From an uncultured Alistipes sp. (GTDB lineage Bacteria; Bacteroidota; Bacteroidia; Bacteroidales; Rikenellaceae), in contig CASELE010000006.1 in the NCBI GenBank assembly GCA_949288735.1, positions 1 through 64,000 on the forward strand: a DNA stretch of 64,000 nt, written 5' to 3'. How positions within the stretch are numbered: position 1 is the stretch's first letter; each line of letters opens with the position of its first letter. The position numbers and the translations under genes are program-made. Under the pieces are notes generated by a model. That model was given only the letters and a program-made list of their open reading frames with translations. It ran no database searches and was not told the origin of the DNA. Of this stretch, positions 9,053-17,579 are shown piece by piece.

Positions 9053-10261
9053 CTATTCGGCGGCGAGCAGCCGTTCGATGCGGTCGGCGATGCGTGCGGC
9101 GACCTCGCTCTTCGGGAGCAGCGGCAGCGCCTCGTGTCCGCGGGCGTCGATGAAGGTCACCTTGTTCGTGTCGCCGCGGAATCCGGCTCCGGGGTCGCGC
9201 AGCGAGTTGAGCACCACGAAGTCGAAGTGCTTGCGCGCGAGCTTCTCCTCGGCGTGGGCCTCTTCGTCGTGGGTCTCGAGCGCGAAGCCCACGAGTATGC
9301 GGCCGCCCTTGACGGCGCCCAGCTCGGCGGCGATGTCGCGCGTGCGGCGCAGGCGCAGGAGAAGCTCCCCGTCGCCCTTGCGGATCTTGCATTCGGAGAC
9401 ACGGTCGGGGGTGTAGTCGGCCACGGCGGCGCACATCACGGCGCCGTCGGCCCCCCCGAAGGCCTCGACCGATGCGCGGTACATCTCCTCGGCCGAGAGT
9501 ACCTCCACGCGCCGCACCCCCTCGGGTACGGGCAGGACGGTACGGCCGCTGACGAGCGTGACGTCGGCGCCGCGGGCGGCGAGCTCCTCGGCGATGGCGT
9601 AGCCCATCTTGCCGGTCGAGTGGTTCGAGATGAAGCGGACGGGATCGATGGCCTCGATGGTGGCGCCGGCCGTGACGAGAAAGCGTCTACCGTTCAGGCT
9701 CTTTTTTTTTTCGGATGCGGCGAGCAGCTCCTCCGTGAAGCGGAGGATGGCGTCGGGCTCGGCCATGCGGCCCTTGCCCGTGAGCCCGCTCGCCAGTTCG
9801 CCCTCGGCCGGCTCGACGATGCGGACACCCCGCTCGCGGAGGGTCTGCAGGTTCTGCTGCGTGGCCGGATGGGCATACATGTCCAGGTCCATGGCCGGCG
9901 CCACGGCGACGGGGCACCGGGCCGACAGGTATGTGGTCAGGAGCAGGTTGTCGGCCACGCCGCCGGCCATCTTGGCCAGCGTGTTGGCCGTGGCGGGGGC
10001 TATGAGCAGCAGGTCGGCCCACTCGCCCAGCGAGACGTGGGAGTTCCAGGCGCCGTTCTCCGGGTCGAAGAACTCGACCAGAATCGGGCGGCGCGAGAGC
10101 GTCGCCATGGTCAGCGGCGTGATGAACTCCTTGGACAGCGGCGTCATCACCACCTGGACCTCGGCGCCTGCGGTGCGGAGCAGCCGGCAGAGCAGGGCCG
10201 CCTTGTAGGCGGCGATGCTGCCCGTGATACCCAGCACGATGTGTTTGCCCTGTAGCTGCAT
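9053..10261 (-). CDS. coaBC: Bifunctional CoaBC (phosphopantothenoylcysteine synthetase/decarboxylase)
   Basis: A 402-residue flavoprotein for two steps of coenzyme A synthesis: ligation of cysteine to phosphopantothenate, then decarboxylation. The CoaC half (1-180) shows the FMN-binding GITGSIAAYKAALL, the substrate-recognition region with PAMD (PVAVAPAMDLDMY), and the active-site His region with VSLGEWADL. The CoaB half begins at about residue 190 with RRFLVTAGATIEAIDPVRFISN and contains STGKMGYAIAEELAARGADVTLVSG, the nucleotide-binding and dimer region. The linker at residues 184-187 is encoded by an uninterrupted A10 tract (9702-9711), striking in such GC-rich DNA. Both other frames stop within a few codons of the tract. 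It lies between rpoZ and recN. Confidence 0.96.
   Translation of the reverse strand: MQLQGKHIVLGITGSIAAYKAALLCRLLRTAGAEVQVVMTPLSKEFITPLTMATLSRRPILVEFFDPENGAWNSHVSLGEWADLLLIAPATANTLAKMAGGVADNLLLTTYLSARCPVAVAPAMDLDMYAHPATQQNLQTLRERGVRIVEPAEGELASGLTGKGRMAEPDAILRFTEELLAASEKKKSLNGRRFLVTAGATIEAIDPVRFISNHSTGKMGYAIAEELAARGADVTLVSGRTVLPVPEGVRRVEVLSAEEMYRASVEAFGGADGAVMCAAVADYTPDRVSECKIRKGDGELLLRLRRTRDIAAELGAVKGGRILVGFALETHDEEAHAEEKLARKHFDFVVLNSLRDPGAGFRGDTNKVTFIDARGHEALPLLPKSEVAARIADRIERLLAAE
9702..9711 (-). other. A10 homopolymer in the CoaC-CoaB linker
   Basis: Ten consecutive A on the coding strand encode the Lys-Lys-Lys of the linker between the CoaC and CoaB domains. The +1 and -1 frames meet stop codons at about 9694 and 9687, so slippage would release a CoaC-only product. 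Confidence 0.9.
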
Positions 10262-10276
10262 GGCTCGCGGTGCGGA

Positions 10277-10636
10277 TCAGGCCTCCCGCTTCTCGGCGGC
10301 GTCGGCCGGAGCGGCCTGCTCCTTGTTCTTGCCCTCCTTCCAGAAGAGCTCGTCGTCGAGGAACTCCTCCGTGGCGATGATGGCCGGCTTGGGCAGCCTC
10401 TCGTAGTAGCGCGAGATCTCGATCTGCTCGCGGTTCTCGAAGGTCTCCTCCATGGTGTCGGTGGGCGACGAGAAGTCGGCGAGCTTGCGGTTGAGCTCGC
10501 TCTTGAGTTCGGTGGCTATCTGGTTGGCCCGGCGGGCGATGATGTTCACGCTCTCGTAGATGTTGCCCGTCTCGCGATCCAGGTCCACGAGCTTGCGCGT
10601 GATGGTGTTGTTCGGAATGTTCTTCTTGATTTCCAT
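10277..10636 (-). CDS. rpoZ: RNA polymerase omega subunit (Bacteroidetes type)
   Basis: A 119-residue protein matching the Bacteroidetes omega subunit: TRKLVDLDRETGNIYESVNIIARRANQI followed by NREQIEISRYYERLPKPAI. The NIYESV and ARRANQI blocks correspond to the conserved helix by which omega clamps the beta-prime tail. The Lys/Glu/Ala-rich tail after residue 98 is variable. It is encoded between bamD and coaBC (27 nt after bamD, 15 nt before coaBC), the order usual for the phylum, and is likely expressed from the bamD promoter. Confidence 0.92.
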   Translation of the reverse strand: MEIKKNIPNNTITRKLVDLDRETGNIYESVNIIARRANQIATELKSELNRKLADFSSPTDTMEETFENREQIEISRYYERLPKPAIIATEEFLDDELFWKEGKNKEQAAPADAAEKREA

Positions 10637-10663
10637 ATCCTTGTCCCTCTGGTTGGCTTGTTC

Positions 10664-11497
10664 TTATGGTTCGGGTTGCTCCTCCTGCACGCCGCTGCGG
10701 GCCAGGAAGTCCTTGGCGTGTTCGGCGTAGCGGTCCAGCTCGCGGCGGTGCTCCGATTCGGGATACTCCTCGACGAACGAGTAGTAGGAGTCGAGCGCCG
10801 AGAGGTAGCGGTCGGTCTGCTTGTCGGCAACCGAATTGGCCGCCAGCTTGTAGCCCGAGACGGCGATCAGGTACATGATCTCCTCGCGGTGGTCGTTTTC
10901 GGGGTACTCCTTCAGCGCGTTGCGCAGCGCCACGATGGCCGACTTGTAGCGGCCGATTTTATAATAGGTATAGGCGTTGTAGTAGGCCTTGTCGTAGAGG
11001 CGGTGGAGCAGCTCCGAGTCGATCTGGCGGAAGTAGACGTTGTGCTCGCTCCCGGGGTAGCGCGACATGTATTCGGCGATTGCCGTGCGGGTCTGCTGCG
11101 TCATGGTCTGGTCGCGCGTGGGCCCCGGGGCCATGTGGTAGAAGCAGAGCACGTACATGCCCTCGGCCTCGTCGATGAAGACGCTGCGCCCGTAGCGGCG
11201 GCGGAAGAGGTCGAGCAGGTCGCCGGCGGCGGCGTAGTCATGGCTCTTGAACTTGCAGCGGGCATTGAAGAAGGCGATGCTGTCCTCGCGCGGGGAGCCG
11301 CTGTAGATGTTGCCGATGCTCTCGAAGAGGGTCGAAGCGCGCGACCATTTCCCGGCGGCGTAGTACTCCATCGCCTTGGAGTAGATCAGCTCGGGATCGT
11401 TCGTGCGGAGGATGCTGTTCAGGCCGTTGCAGCCGGCCGTGGCGAGCAGCATCCCGAGAGCCGCGCAGACGACGGCGTATGATTTCGCTCCCTTCAT
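10664..11497 (-). CDS. bamD: Outer membrane assembly lipoprotein BamD
   Basis: A 277-residue lipoprotein of the beta-barrel assembly machine. The signal peptide ends in the lipobox LATAGC with the lipidated Cys23. The mature part is a chain of tetratricopeptide-like helices: YSKAMEYYAAGKWSRASTLFESI, then CKFKSHDYAAAGDLLDLFRRRYG, then AYYNAYTYYKIGRYKSAIVALRNAL, ending in a fifth helical pair near residue 230-255. It acts on the periplasmic face of the outer membrane with BamA. It is the first gene of a probable unit bamD-rpoZ-coaBC-recN, with a consensus promoter directly upstream. Confidence 0.95.
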   Translation of the reverse strand: MKGAKSYAVVCAALGMLLATAGCNGLNSILRTNDPELIYSKAMEYYAAGKWSRASTLFESIGNIYSGSPREDSIAFFNARCKFKSHDYAAAGDLLDLFRRRYGRSVFIDEAEGMYVLCFYHMAPGPTRDQTMTQQTRTAIAEYMSRYPGSEHNVYFRQIDSELLHRLYDKAYYNAYTYYKIGRYKSAIVALRNALKEYPENDHREEIMYLIAVSGYKLAANSVADKQTDRYLSALDSYYSFVEEYPESEHRRELDRYAEHAKDFLARSGVQEEQPEP

Positions 11498-11520
11498 CTT
11501 TGAAACAGCGCTTTAGTGCG

Positions 11521-11552
11521 CAAAGTTACGTATAGTTTGACGATTTCGCAAA
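11521..11552 (-). promoter_or_regulatory. Bacteroidetes consensus promoter for bamD operon
   Basis: On the minus strand TTTG (11549-11552), 20 nt, then TAACTTTG (11521-11528). The expected start site lies about 15 nt upstream of the bamD ATG. The -33 box sits inside a perfect 14-bp palindrome, GCAAATATATTTGC (11548-11561). Confidence 0.8.
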
Positions 11553-11597
11553 TATATTTGCGCGGCCGCCCCGAAGATGGCCGCGGCGCGAAAAAGA

Positions 11598-11629
11598 TTT
11601 GGAAAATAGGGCCGAAGCCGTTATCTTTG
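11598..11629 (+). promoter_or_regulatory. Bacteroidetes consensus promoter for greA
   Basis: TTTG (11598-11601), 20 nt, TATCTTTG (11622-11629). This gives a leader of about 70 nt before the greA ATG at 11705. Confidence 0.8.
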
Positions 11630-11704
11630 TAGCGCAGATAGGGTTCTGGCCTTCACGGGTCGGAATCTTGTTTTTGTTTGCTGCGAGAAAGAGCTACGAT
11701 ATTT

Positions 11705-12181
11705 ATGGAAAAGGAGATTATCTATCTGACGGCCGAAGGCTACCGGAAGCTCAAGGAGGAGTTGGACCACATGCGTTCGGTGGAGCGGCCCGCCATTTCG
11801 GCAGCCATTGCCGAAGCCCGCGACAAGGGCGATCTTTCGGAGAATGCGGAGTACGACGCCGCGCGCGAGGCGCAGGGTCTGCTCGAGATGCGCATCGCCA
11901 AGATGGAGGATACGCTGGCCAACGCCCGCGTGATCGACGAGTCGAAAATAGACAAGAGCAAGGTGCAGATACTGAGCAAGGTGACGCTGCTCAACCACAA
12001 CAATAACAAGCAGGTCTGCTACACCATCGTCGCCGAGCACGAGGCCAACCTGCGTGAGGGCAAGCTCGCGATAGGCACCCCTATCGCCAAGGCGCTGCTC
12101 GGCCGCCGCAAGGGCGACCATGTCGACGTGCAGGTGCCGGCCGGGACGCTTCACTTCGAGATTCTCGACATCTCCATCTGA
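11705..12181 (+). CDS. greA: Transcription elongation factor GreA
   Basis: A 158-residue cytoplasmic factor that inserts its coiled coil into backtracked RNA polymerase and triggers transcript cleavage. The ATG at 11705 is chosen because it gives the standard 158-residue length and the conserved opening (MEKEIIYLTAEGYRKLKEEL). The coiled-coil tip carries the two acidic residues expected of Gre factors (KGDLSENAEYDAAREAQG). The C-terminal domain includes IGTPIAKALLGRRKGDHVDVQVPAG. It is divergent from bamD, stands alone, and is followed by a terminator. Confidence 0.97.
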   Translation: MEKEIIYLTAEGYRKLKEELDHMRSVERPAISAAIAEARDKGDLSENAEYDAAREAQGLLEMRIAKMEDTLANARVIDESKIDKSKVQILSKVTLLNHNNNKQVCYTIVAEHEANLREGKLAIGTPIAKALLGRRKGDHVDVQVPAGTLHFEILDISI

Positions 12182-12217
12182 GGGGTCTTCCGCAGGGCCG
12201 ATGCCTTGCCGCGTACA

Positions 12218-12247
12218 GGCTCTCCGGCTTATGCCGGAGGGCCTTTT
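12218..12247 (+). terminator. Terminator of greA
   Basis: GGCTCTCCGGC, loop TTAT, GCCGGAGGGCC (11-bp stem with one G-T pair), then TTTT. Confidence 0.8.
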
Positions 12248-12383
12248 CCGTTTACGCGTCCTGCGCCCCCGCACGGAGCGGTAGGGCTGAAGAGAGGGCG
12301 GTGTCGCACGGCCTCCTGACGCCGGGCATCCGCCGCGTGTCGCGCCGCATGGTACGGAGGCGCGGGCGAATCCTGCGCGCGCC

Positions 12384-13643
12384 TCAGCGCTTGCGCACGA
12401 CACGTACGGTGGACTGGGTCGTCTGGCGGATGAAGACCTTGGGGCCTATCTGCGCGTAGCGCAGGAAGAGCTCCTCGGTGTAGCCGCGGATGGTGAGTAG
12501 CTCCATGTCGGTGCTCTTCATCACGTCGAAGCCCGCCTCGCGCAGCGCGGCGACCGCCTCGTCGATGTGCCACGTGTCGTCCACGCAGAGACTCAGGTTC
12601 ACGGCCGAGTTGTGGACGAGGTTGGTGCGTATGCGGTAGCGTTCGAGCAGCGCGAAGATGGCGCCGAGCTTCTCCTCGAGGACGAACGAGAGGTCGCGCG
12701 AGCGGATCGTGAGCAGCACCTGGCCCCCCTTCAGGATGAGGATGGGTACCTCTACGGGCGACGAGATGCCGCGGATGACGGTCCCCGGCTTGCGCTTGTC
12801 GCCGAAGGGACGCACGTAGAGCGGTATGTTTTTGTTCTGCAGCGGCTTGATGGTCCTCGGATGGATGATCTGCGCGCCGCTGTAGGCCAGCTCGATGGTG
12901 TCGAGATAGTTGAGTTCGGGAATCTGCACGGCGTCGGGGAAGACCTTCGGGTCGGCGTTCATCACGCCGTCCACGTCCTTCCATACCGACATCGACTCCG
13001 CGCCGAGGATGTGGGCCACGACCGCCGCCGAGTAGTCCGACCCCTCGCGCCCGAGGGTCGCGGTGGTGCCGTCGGGGGCTCCGCCGATGAAGCCCTGGCC
13101 GATGAAGAGGTCGGCCGCTGGCTCTTCGGCCAGGGCGGCCCGCAGCAGCGGGGCCGAGGCCTCGATGTCGACCTCGGCGTCCTTGTGGCGCTGCACGGTG
13201 CGCAGCGCCCGGCGCATGTCGATCCAGCGGTTGGCCACGCCGGCGAAGGCGAGGTATTCGGAGACGATGGCCGTGGAGAGCAGCTCGCCGTAGGAGACGA
13301 CCGTGTCGTAGAGCAGCTCGGCGTCGTCCGGTTCGCCGGGTGCCGGGGCGGCGAGCCCGGTCAGCTCGCCGAAGAACTCCTCCACGCGGGCGATGCGCCG
13401 GGGCTCGTGCCAGAGGTCGGCGACGATCTCGGCATGGTAGCGTCGGAGCGCGTCGATCAGCTCCGCTGCGGCCGTGCGGTCGCGGCGTCGGAGCGCCTCG
13501 AAGAGCGACTCGAGGGCATTGGTCGTCTTGCCCATGGCCGAGACGACGACGAAGAGCCCGCGTTCGCCGCCGACGATCTTCCGCAGGTTGCGTACCCCCT
13601 CGGCATTGCGGACCGAGGCTCCGCCGAATTTGTAGACTTTCAT
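12384..13643 (-). CDS. lysC: Aspartate kinase (monofunctional)
   Basis: A 419-residue aspartokinase, the entry step to lysine, diaminopimelate, methionine and threonine. The N-terminal KVYKFGGASVRNAEGVRNL is the nucleotide-binding signature with KFGG. The core carries GQGFIGGAPDGTTATLGREGSDYSAA (aspartate and ATP site) and WKDVDGVMNADPKVF. Two ACT-type regulatory domains follow from about residue 290. No homoserine dehydrogenase domain is attached, unlike the ThrA-type fusion. It starts 25 nt after the end of the prolyl oligopeptidase gene, which may share its promoter. asd and dapD lie nearby in the window but not in the same operon. Confidence 0.95.
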   Translation of the reverse strand: MKVYKFGGASVRNAEGVRNLRKIVGGERGLFVVVSAMGKTTNALESLFEALRRRDRTAAAELIDALRRYHAEIVADLWHEPRRIARVEEFFGELTGLAAPAPGEPDDAELLYDTVVSYGELLSTAIVSEYLAFAGVANRWIDMRRALRTVQRHKDAEVDIEASAPLLRAALAEEPAADLFIGQGFIGGAPDGTTATLGREGSDYSAAVVAHILGAESMSVWKDVDGVMNADPKVFPDAVQIPELNYLDTIELAYSGAQIIHPRTIKPLQNKNIPLYVRPFGDKRKPGTVIRGISSPVEVPILILKGGQVLLTIRSRDLSFVLEEKLGAIFALLERYRIRTNLVHNSAVNLSLCVDDTWHIDEAVAALREAGFDVMKSTDMELLTIRGYTEELFLRYAQIGPKVFIRQTTQSTVRVVRKR

Positions 13644-13668
13644 GGTTTCGGAGCGTTTCGCGGCGGTT

Positions 13669-15801
13669 TTACTTCACGCGGCGGTAGGGTGTCCGCGTGT
13701 TCCAGAAGAGGAAGGCGTAGGTGTCGGCCAGTTCGGCTATCTGCATCGAGGTGGGCTTCCCGGCGCCGTGTCCCGCCTTCGTGCCGATGCGGATCAGCAC
13801 GGGCGCTTCGCCCGCCTGGCAGTGCTGCATCTGGGCGGCGAACTTGAAGGAGTGGGCCGGCACGACGCGGTCGTCGTGGTCGGCCGTCGTGACGAGCGTG
13901 GCCGGATAGGCTGTGCCGGGGCGGATGTTGTGCAGCGGCGAGTAGGCATAGAGGGTGCGGAACTGCTCCTCGTCGGCGCTGGTGCCGTACTCCACGGCCC
14001 AGCCCCAGCCGATGGTGAAGAGGTGGTAGCGCAGCATGTCCATCACGCCCACCGAGGGGAGGCAGACGGCGAAGAGGTCGGGCCGCTGTACCTCGCAGGC
14101 GCCGACGAGCAGGCCGCCGTTCGAGCCGCCGGCTATGGCCAGCTTCGACGGCGAGGTGTAACCCTCGGCGATGAGCCACTCGGCCGCGGCGATGAAGTCG
14201 TCGAAGACGTTCTGCTTGCGGTCGAGCATGCCGGCGCGGTGCCACGCCTCGCCGTACTCCGAGCCGCCGCGCAGGTTGGCCACGCAGTAGATGCCGCCCT
14301 GCTCCATGAAGAGGAGGGCGGCCGGCGAGAAGCCGGGCGTGAGGCTGATCTGGAAGCCGCCGTAGCCGTAGAGGTAGCAGGGGTTCGTGCCGTCGAGCCG
14401 CACGTCGCGGCGGTGCGAGACGAACATCGGCACGCGCGTGCCGTCCTTCGAGGCGTAGAAGATCTGCTCGGTGACGAACTCCTCGGGATCGAACTTCAGT
14501 TCGGGGGTGTGGTAGAGGGTCGAGCGGCCCGTGCCGATGTCGTAGCGGTAGACCGTCGAGGGACGGGTGTAGCTCGCCAGCGTGTAGTAGAAGGAGGAGT
14601 CGTCGCGTTCGCCGTTGAATCCGCCCACCGAGCCGATGGCCGGCAGCTCCACCTCGCGCACGAGGGTGCCGTCGTGGCGGTACTGTCGCACCTCGCTCTG
14701 CGCGTCCTTCAGATAGGAGGCGAAGAGATACCCGCCCGTGGGCGCCACCCCTTCGAGCAGGGCGCTGTCACGCTCGGCCACCACGACGCGGTCGTGCTCC
14801 GGAGCCTTCAGGTCGACACAGCGCAGCTCGCCGTTCGGGGCGTTGCGGTTGGTGGTGTACCAGAGCCGGTCGTCGCGGCAGTCCACCGGGTGGTAGTCGT
14901 GGTCGAAACCGGCGAAGAGGGTGCGGAAGCGCTTCTCGCCGCGCTGCCGGTAGAGCAGCGCCGAGCCCGAGGTCCCCTCCGAGGCGTAGATGAAGAGCCA
15001 GCGGCCGTCGTCGCTGGGCCAGGCCGAGAAGTAGCGGAGCGGATGTTCCGGGTCCTCGTAGATGAGCTCGTCGGCACTCTGCGGCGTGCCGAGCCGGTGG
15101 TAGTAGATCTTCTGGAAGCGGTTCTGCGACGAGTAGACTCCCTTTTCCGGGGCGTCGTAGGCGCTGTAGTAGAAGCCTTCGGAGTCGGGCGACCAGACGG
15201 CGCCCGAATTCTTCACCCAGTCGATGCGGTCGCCCGTAGCGCTGCCGTCGTCGGTGCGCAGCACGCTGAGCTGCCGCCAGTCCGAACCCGAGGCCGAGGT
15301 GCCGCATACGCACCAGCGTCCGTCTTCGGAGAAGGAGAGCGAGGCGAGAGCCACCGTGCCGTCGTCCGAGAGGGTGTTGGGATCGAGGAAGAGCTCGGCC
15401 GGGGCGCCCGGTTCGCGCATGCGGTAGAGCACCGACTGGTTCTGCAGGCCGTCGTTGCGGAAGAAGTAGTACCATTCGCCCTTGCGGAAGGGAGCCCCCT
15501 CCCGCGGGTAGTTCCAGAGTTCGGTGAGCCGTTCGCGGATTGCGCCGCGGAAGGGTATCTGTGCGAGATAGTCCTCCGTGACGGCGTTTTCGGCCTCGAT
15601 CCACTGCCGTGTGGCGTCGGACTCCTCCTCCTCGAGCCAGCGATAGGGGTCGGCCACGCGGGTGCCGAAGTAGTCGTCGACGACCCCGCCCCGTTCGGCT
15701 TCGGGGTAGGGCATGAGTTCGATTTTGCGGGGTTTCATGTCGCAGGAGACGGTTAGCGCGGCCCCGGTCAGGAGACAGAGCGCGGGAATGAGCGTTTTCA
15801 T
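13669..15801 (-). CDS. Prolyl oligopeptidase (S9A), exported
   Basis: A 710-residue serine peptidase that cleaves small proline-containing peptides. The start at 15801 gives an export signal (MKTLIPALCLLTGAALTVSC); Cys20 may be lipidated although the lipobox is not canonical. A seven-bladed propeller covers roughly 85-430, and the alpha/beta-hydrolase domain carries AIAGGSNGGLL with the nucleophile Ser560, Asp643 or Asp644 in DHDDRVVP, and His678 in GHGAGKP. The spacing of these three residues matches mammalian prolyl oligopeptidase. Length is normal. With DPP-IV and the M6 protease it suggests a peptide-using cell. Confidence 0.95.
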   Translation of the reverse strand: MKTLIPALCLLTGAALTVSCDMKPRKIELMPYPEAERGGVVDDYFGTRVADPYRWLEEEESDATRQWIEAENAVTEDYLAQIPFRGAIRERLTELWNYPREGAPFRKGEWYYFFRNDGLQNQSVLYRMREPGAPAELFLDPNTLSDDGTVALASLSFSEDGRWCVCGTSASGSDWRQLSVLRTDDGSATGDRIDWVKNSGAVWSPDSEGFYYSAYDAPEKGVYSSQNRFQKIYYHRLGTPQSADELIYEDPEHPLRYFSAWPSDDGRWLFIYASEGTSGSALLYRQRGEKRFRTLFAGFDHDYHPVDCRDDRLWYTTNRNAPNGELRCVDLKAPEHDRVVVAERDSALLEGVAPTGGYLFASYLKDAQSEVRQYRHDGTLVREVELPAIGSVGGFNGERDDSSFYYTLASYTRPSTVYRYDIGTGRSTLYHTPELKFDPEEFVTEQIFYASKDGTRVPMFVSHRRDVRLDGTNPCYLYGYGGFQISLTPGFSPAALLFMEQGGIYCVANLRGGSEYGEAWHRAGMLDRKQNVFDDFIAAAEWLIAEGYTSPSKLAIAGGSNGGLLVGACEVQRPDLFAVCLPSVGVMDMLRYHLFTIGWGWAVEYGTSADEEQFRTLYAYSPLHNIRPGTAYPATLVTTADHDDRVVPAHSFKFAAQMQHCQAGEAPVLIRIGTKAGHGAGKPTSMQIAELADTYAFLFWNTRTPYRRVK

Positions 15802-15934
15802 GACGGGTTTCGATTCGGATGAACGATTATACAAAAATAGGAAAAACCGCGGAATAATCGCGCGGAAAAAACCGTTTTTCGCATCCGCGCCGCGTCGCGC
15901 CGCCTGCGGGGCGTGCCGTCTCGGGGATTTTTCC

Positions 15935-15942
15935 TAACTTTG
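15935..15942 (+). promoter_or_regulatory. -7 box just upstream of dapD
   Basis: TAACTTTG matches TAnnTTTG but ends only six bases before the first ATG (15948). No clear TTTG is seen 19-20 nt upstream. If functional, transcription would begin at about 15949, favouring the second ATG (15963) as the true start. Confidence 0.45.
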
Positions 15943-15947
15943 ACCGG

Positions 15948-16790
15948 ATGAAAACGAAGCCTATGTACGAAGAGTGGAAACAGTGCGTCGAACGGGCGTG
16001 GGACGACCGTTCGACGCTTGCCGACGGGACGGTGCGCGCCGCCGTCGGCGCCGTGGTCGCCGAGATGGATGCCGGGCGTCTGCGCGCGGCCGAACCCGTG
16101 GATCCCGAGCAGAGCCTCTGGCGCGTGAACGAATGGGTCAAGAAGGCCGTGATTCTCTACTTCTCGCTGCAGCCGATGCGCACCATGCGCGCCGGCGAGC
16201 TGGAGTGGTACGACAAGATGGATCTCAAGCACGGCTACGAAGAGCTGGGCGTGCGTGCCGTGCCCCACGCCGTGGCCCGCTACGGGGCCTACATCGCGCC
16301 CGGGGCGATTCTGATGCCCTCCTATGTCAATATCGGGGCCTACGTGGGCGAAGGGACGATGGTCGACACGTGGGCCACGGTCGGTTCGTGCGCCCAGATC
16401 GGCCGGCGTGTCCACCTCTCGGGCGGCGCGGGCATCGGCGGCGTGCTCGAGCCGGTCCAGGCCGCGCCGGTAATCATCGAGGACGACTGTTTCATCGGCT
16501 CGCGCGCCATCGTGGTCGAGGGGGCGCACGTCTGCCGCGAGGCGGTGCTCGGCTCGAATACGGTGATCACGGGGTCGACGCACGTCATCGACGTGACGGG
16601 GCCCGAACCGGTGACCTGCAAGGGCTACGTGCCGCCGCGGGCGGTCGTCGTGCCGGGCAGCTACCGGCGCCGCTTTCCCGCGGGCGAGTACGACGTGGCG
16701 TGCGCCCTCATCATCGGCCGCCGCAAGGAGTCCACGGACAAGAAGACATCGTTGAACGACGCGCTGCGCGACTTCGGCGTATCGGCCTGA
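15948..16790 (+). CDS. dapD: Tetrahydrodipicolinate N-succinyltransferase
   Basis: A 280-residue acyltransferase of the succinylase branch of lysine and diaminopimelate synthesis. After a helical N-terminus the protein becomes a left-handed beta helix: GAYIAPGAILMPSYVNIGAYVGEGTMVDTWATVGSCAQIG (about 104-145), then GGAGIGGVLEPVQAAPVIIEDDCFIGSRAIVVEG. The C-terminal VACALIIGRRKESTDKKTSLNDALRDF is family-typical. A second ATG at 15963 gives a family-like start (MYEEWKQCVERAWDDRS) and is preferred if the -7 box at 15935 is used. birA follows after 8 nt. The diaminopimelate supplies the peptidoglycan made by the PBP1A downstream. Confidence 0.95.
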   Translation: MKTKPMYEEWKQCVERAWDDRSTLADGTVRAAVGAVVAEMDAGRLRAAEPVDPEQSLWRVNEWVKKAVILYFSLQPMRTMRAGELEWYDKMDLKHGYEELGVRAVPHAVARYGAYIAPGAILMPSYVNIGAYVGEGTMVDTWATVGSCAQIGRRVHLSGGAGIGGVLEPVQAAPVIIEDDCFIGSRAIVVEGAHVCREAVLGSNTVITGSTHVIDVTGPEPVTCKGYVPPRAVVVPGSYRRRFPAGEYDVACALIIGRRKESTDKKTSLNDALRDFGVSA

Positions 16791-16798
16791 CACATGCC

Positions 16799-17533
16799 AT
16801 GATATACCGTTTCGACACGCTCGGTTCGACCAACGACGAGGCGCGCGGCGCCCGCTACCGTGCGGGCGACGTCGTCTGGGCCGAGGAGCAGAGCGCCGGC
16901 CGCGGCCAGCGCGGCCATCTCTGGAGCGCCGCCCGCGGCGAGAACCTCACCTTCTCGGTGGTGCTCGAGCCCCGTTTCCTGGCCGCCGCCGAGCAGTTCC
17001 TGCTCTCGGAGGCGGTGGCGCTGGCGCTCGTCGGCACGGCTGCCGACTGCGGCATCGCGACCCGCATCAAGTGGACCAACGACCTCTATGCCGGCGACCG
17101 GAAGCTGGCCGGGGTGCTCATCGAACACGACCTCTCGGGCGGGATGCTCGCCCGCACGGTGGTGGGAGTAGGGCTCAACGTGAACCAGACGCGCTTCGAT
17201 CCGGCGCTTCCCAACCCCGTATCGATGGCGCAGCTCACCGGACGCCGCTTCGACCGCCGCGAGGTGCTGGAGCGCTTTCTCGACCGTCTCGGGGAGGAGG
17301 TCGGCCGGCTCGGCCGGGGCGGAGGCGAGGAGCTGCAGCGCGACTACGGCGCGCACCTCTACCGCCTGGGCGAACGCCGCCCCTACCGCTTCGCCGACGG
17401 TACGGTGCTCGAGGCGGTGCTCGAGGGGGTGCGCCCCTCGGGGGCGCTCGTGCTGCGGCTGCCGGACGGAACGCGGGGCGAATATCTCTTCCGCGAGGCG
17501 GAGTTCGTCATTCCGCGTGCCGGAGAGCGATAA
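16799..17533 (+). CDS. birA: Biotin--[acetyl-CoA-carboxylase] ligase
   Basis: A 244-residue biotin protein ligase that activates biotin with ATP and transfers it to carboxylase carrier domains. The start at 16799 gives the family opening (MIYRFDTLGSTNDEAR). The biotinyl-AMP loop is seen as GRGQRGHLW (about residues 33-41), followed by TRIKWTNDLYAGDRKLAGVLIE with the catalytic lysine in KWTND. The C-terminal SH3-like domain is short. No N-terminal DNA-binding helix-turn-helix is present, so it is not a BirA-type repressor. It begins 8 nt after dapD, which suggests co-transcription. Confidence 0.93.
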   Translation: MIYRFDTLGSTNDEARGARYRAGDVVWAEEQSAGRGQRGHLWSAARGENLTFSVVLEPRFLAAAEQFLLSEAVALALVGTAADCGIATRIKWTNDLYAGDRKLAGVLIEHDLSGGMLARTVVGVGLNVNQTRFDPALPNPVSMAQLTGRRFDRREVLERFLDRLGEEVGRLGRGGGEELQRDYGAHLYRLGERRPYRFADGTVLEAVLEGVRPSGALVLRLPDGTRGEYLFREAEFVIPRAGER

Positions 17534-17548
17534 ATTCGCCCCGGGAGG

Positions 17549-17579
17549 TTTGCTGTTACGAAAATAACGGTTATATTTG
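17549..17579 (+). promoter_or_regulatory. Bacteroidetes consensus promoter for gcvH
   Basis: TTTG (17549-17552), 19 nt, TATATTTG (17572-17579). The leader to the gcvH ATG (17656) would be about 70 nt. Confidence 0.8.
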
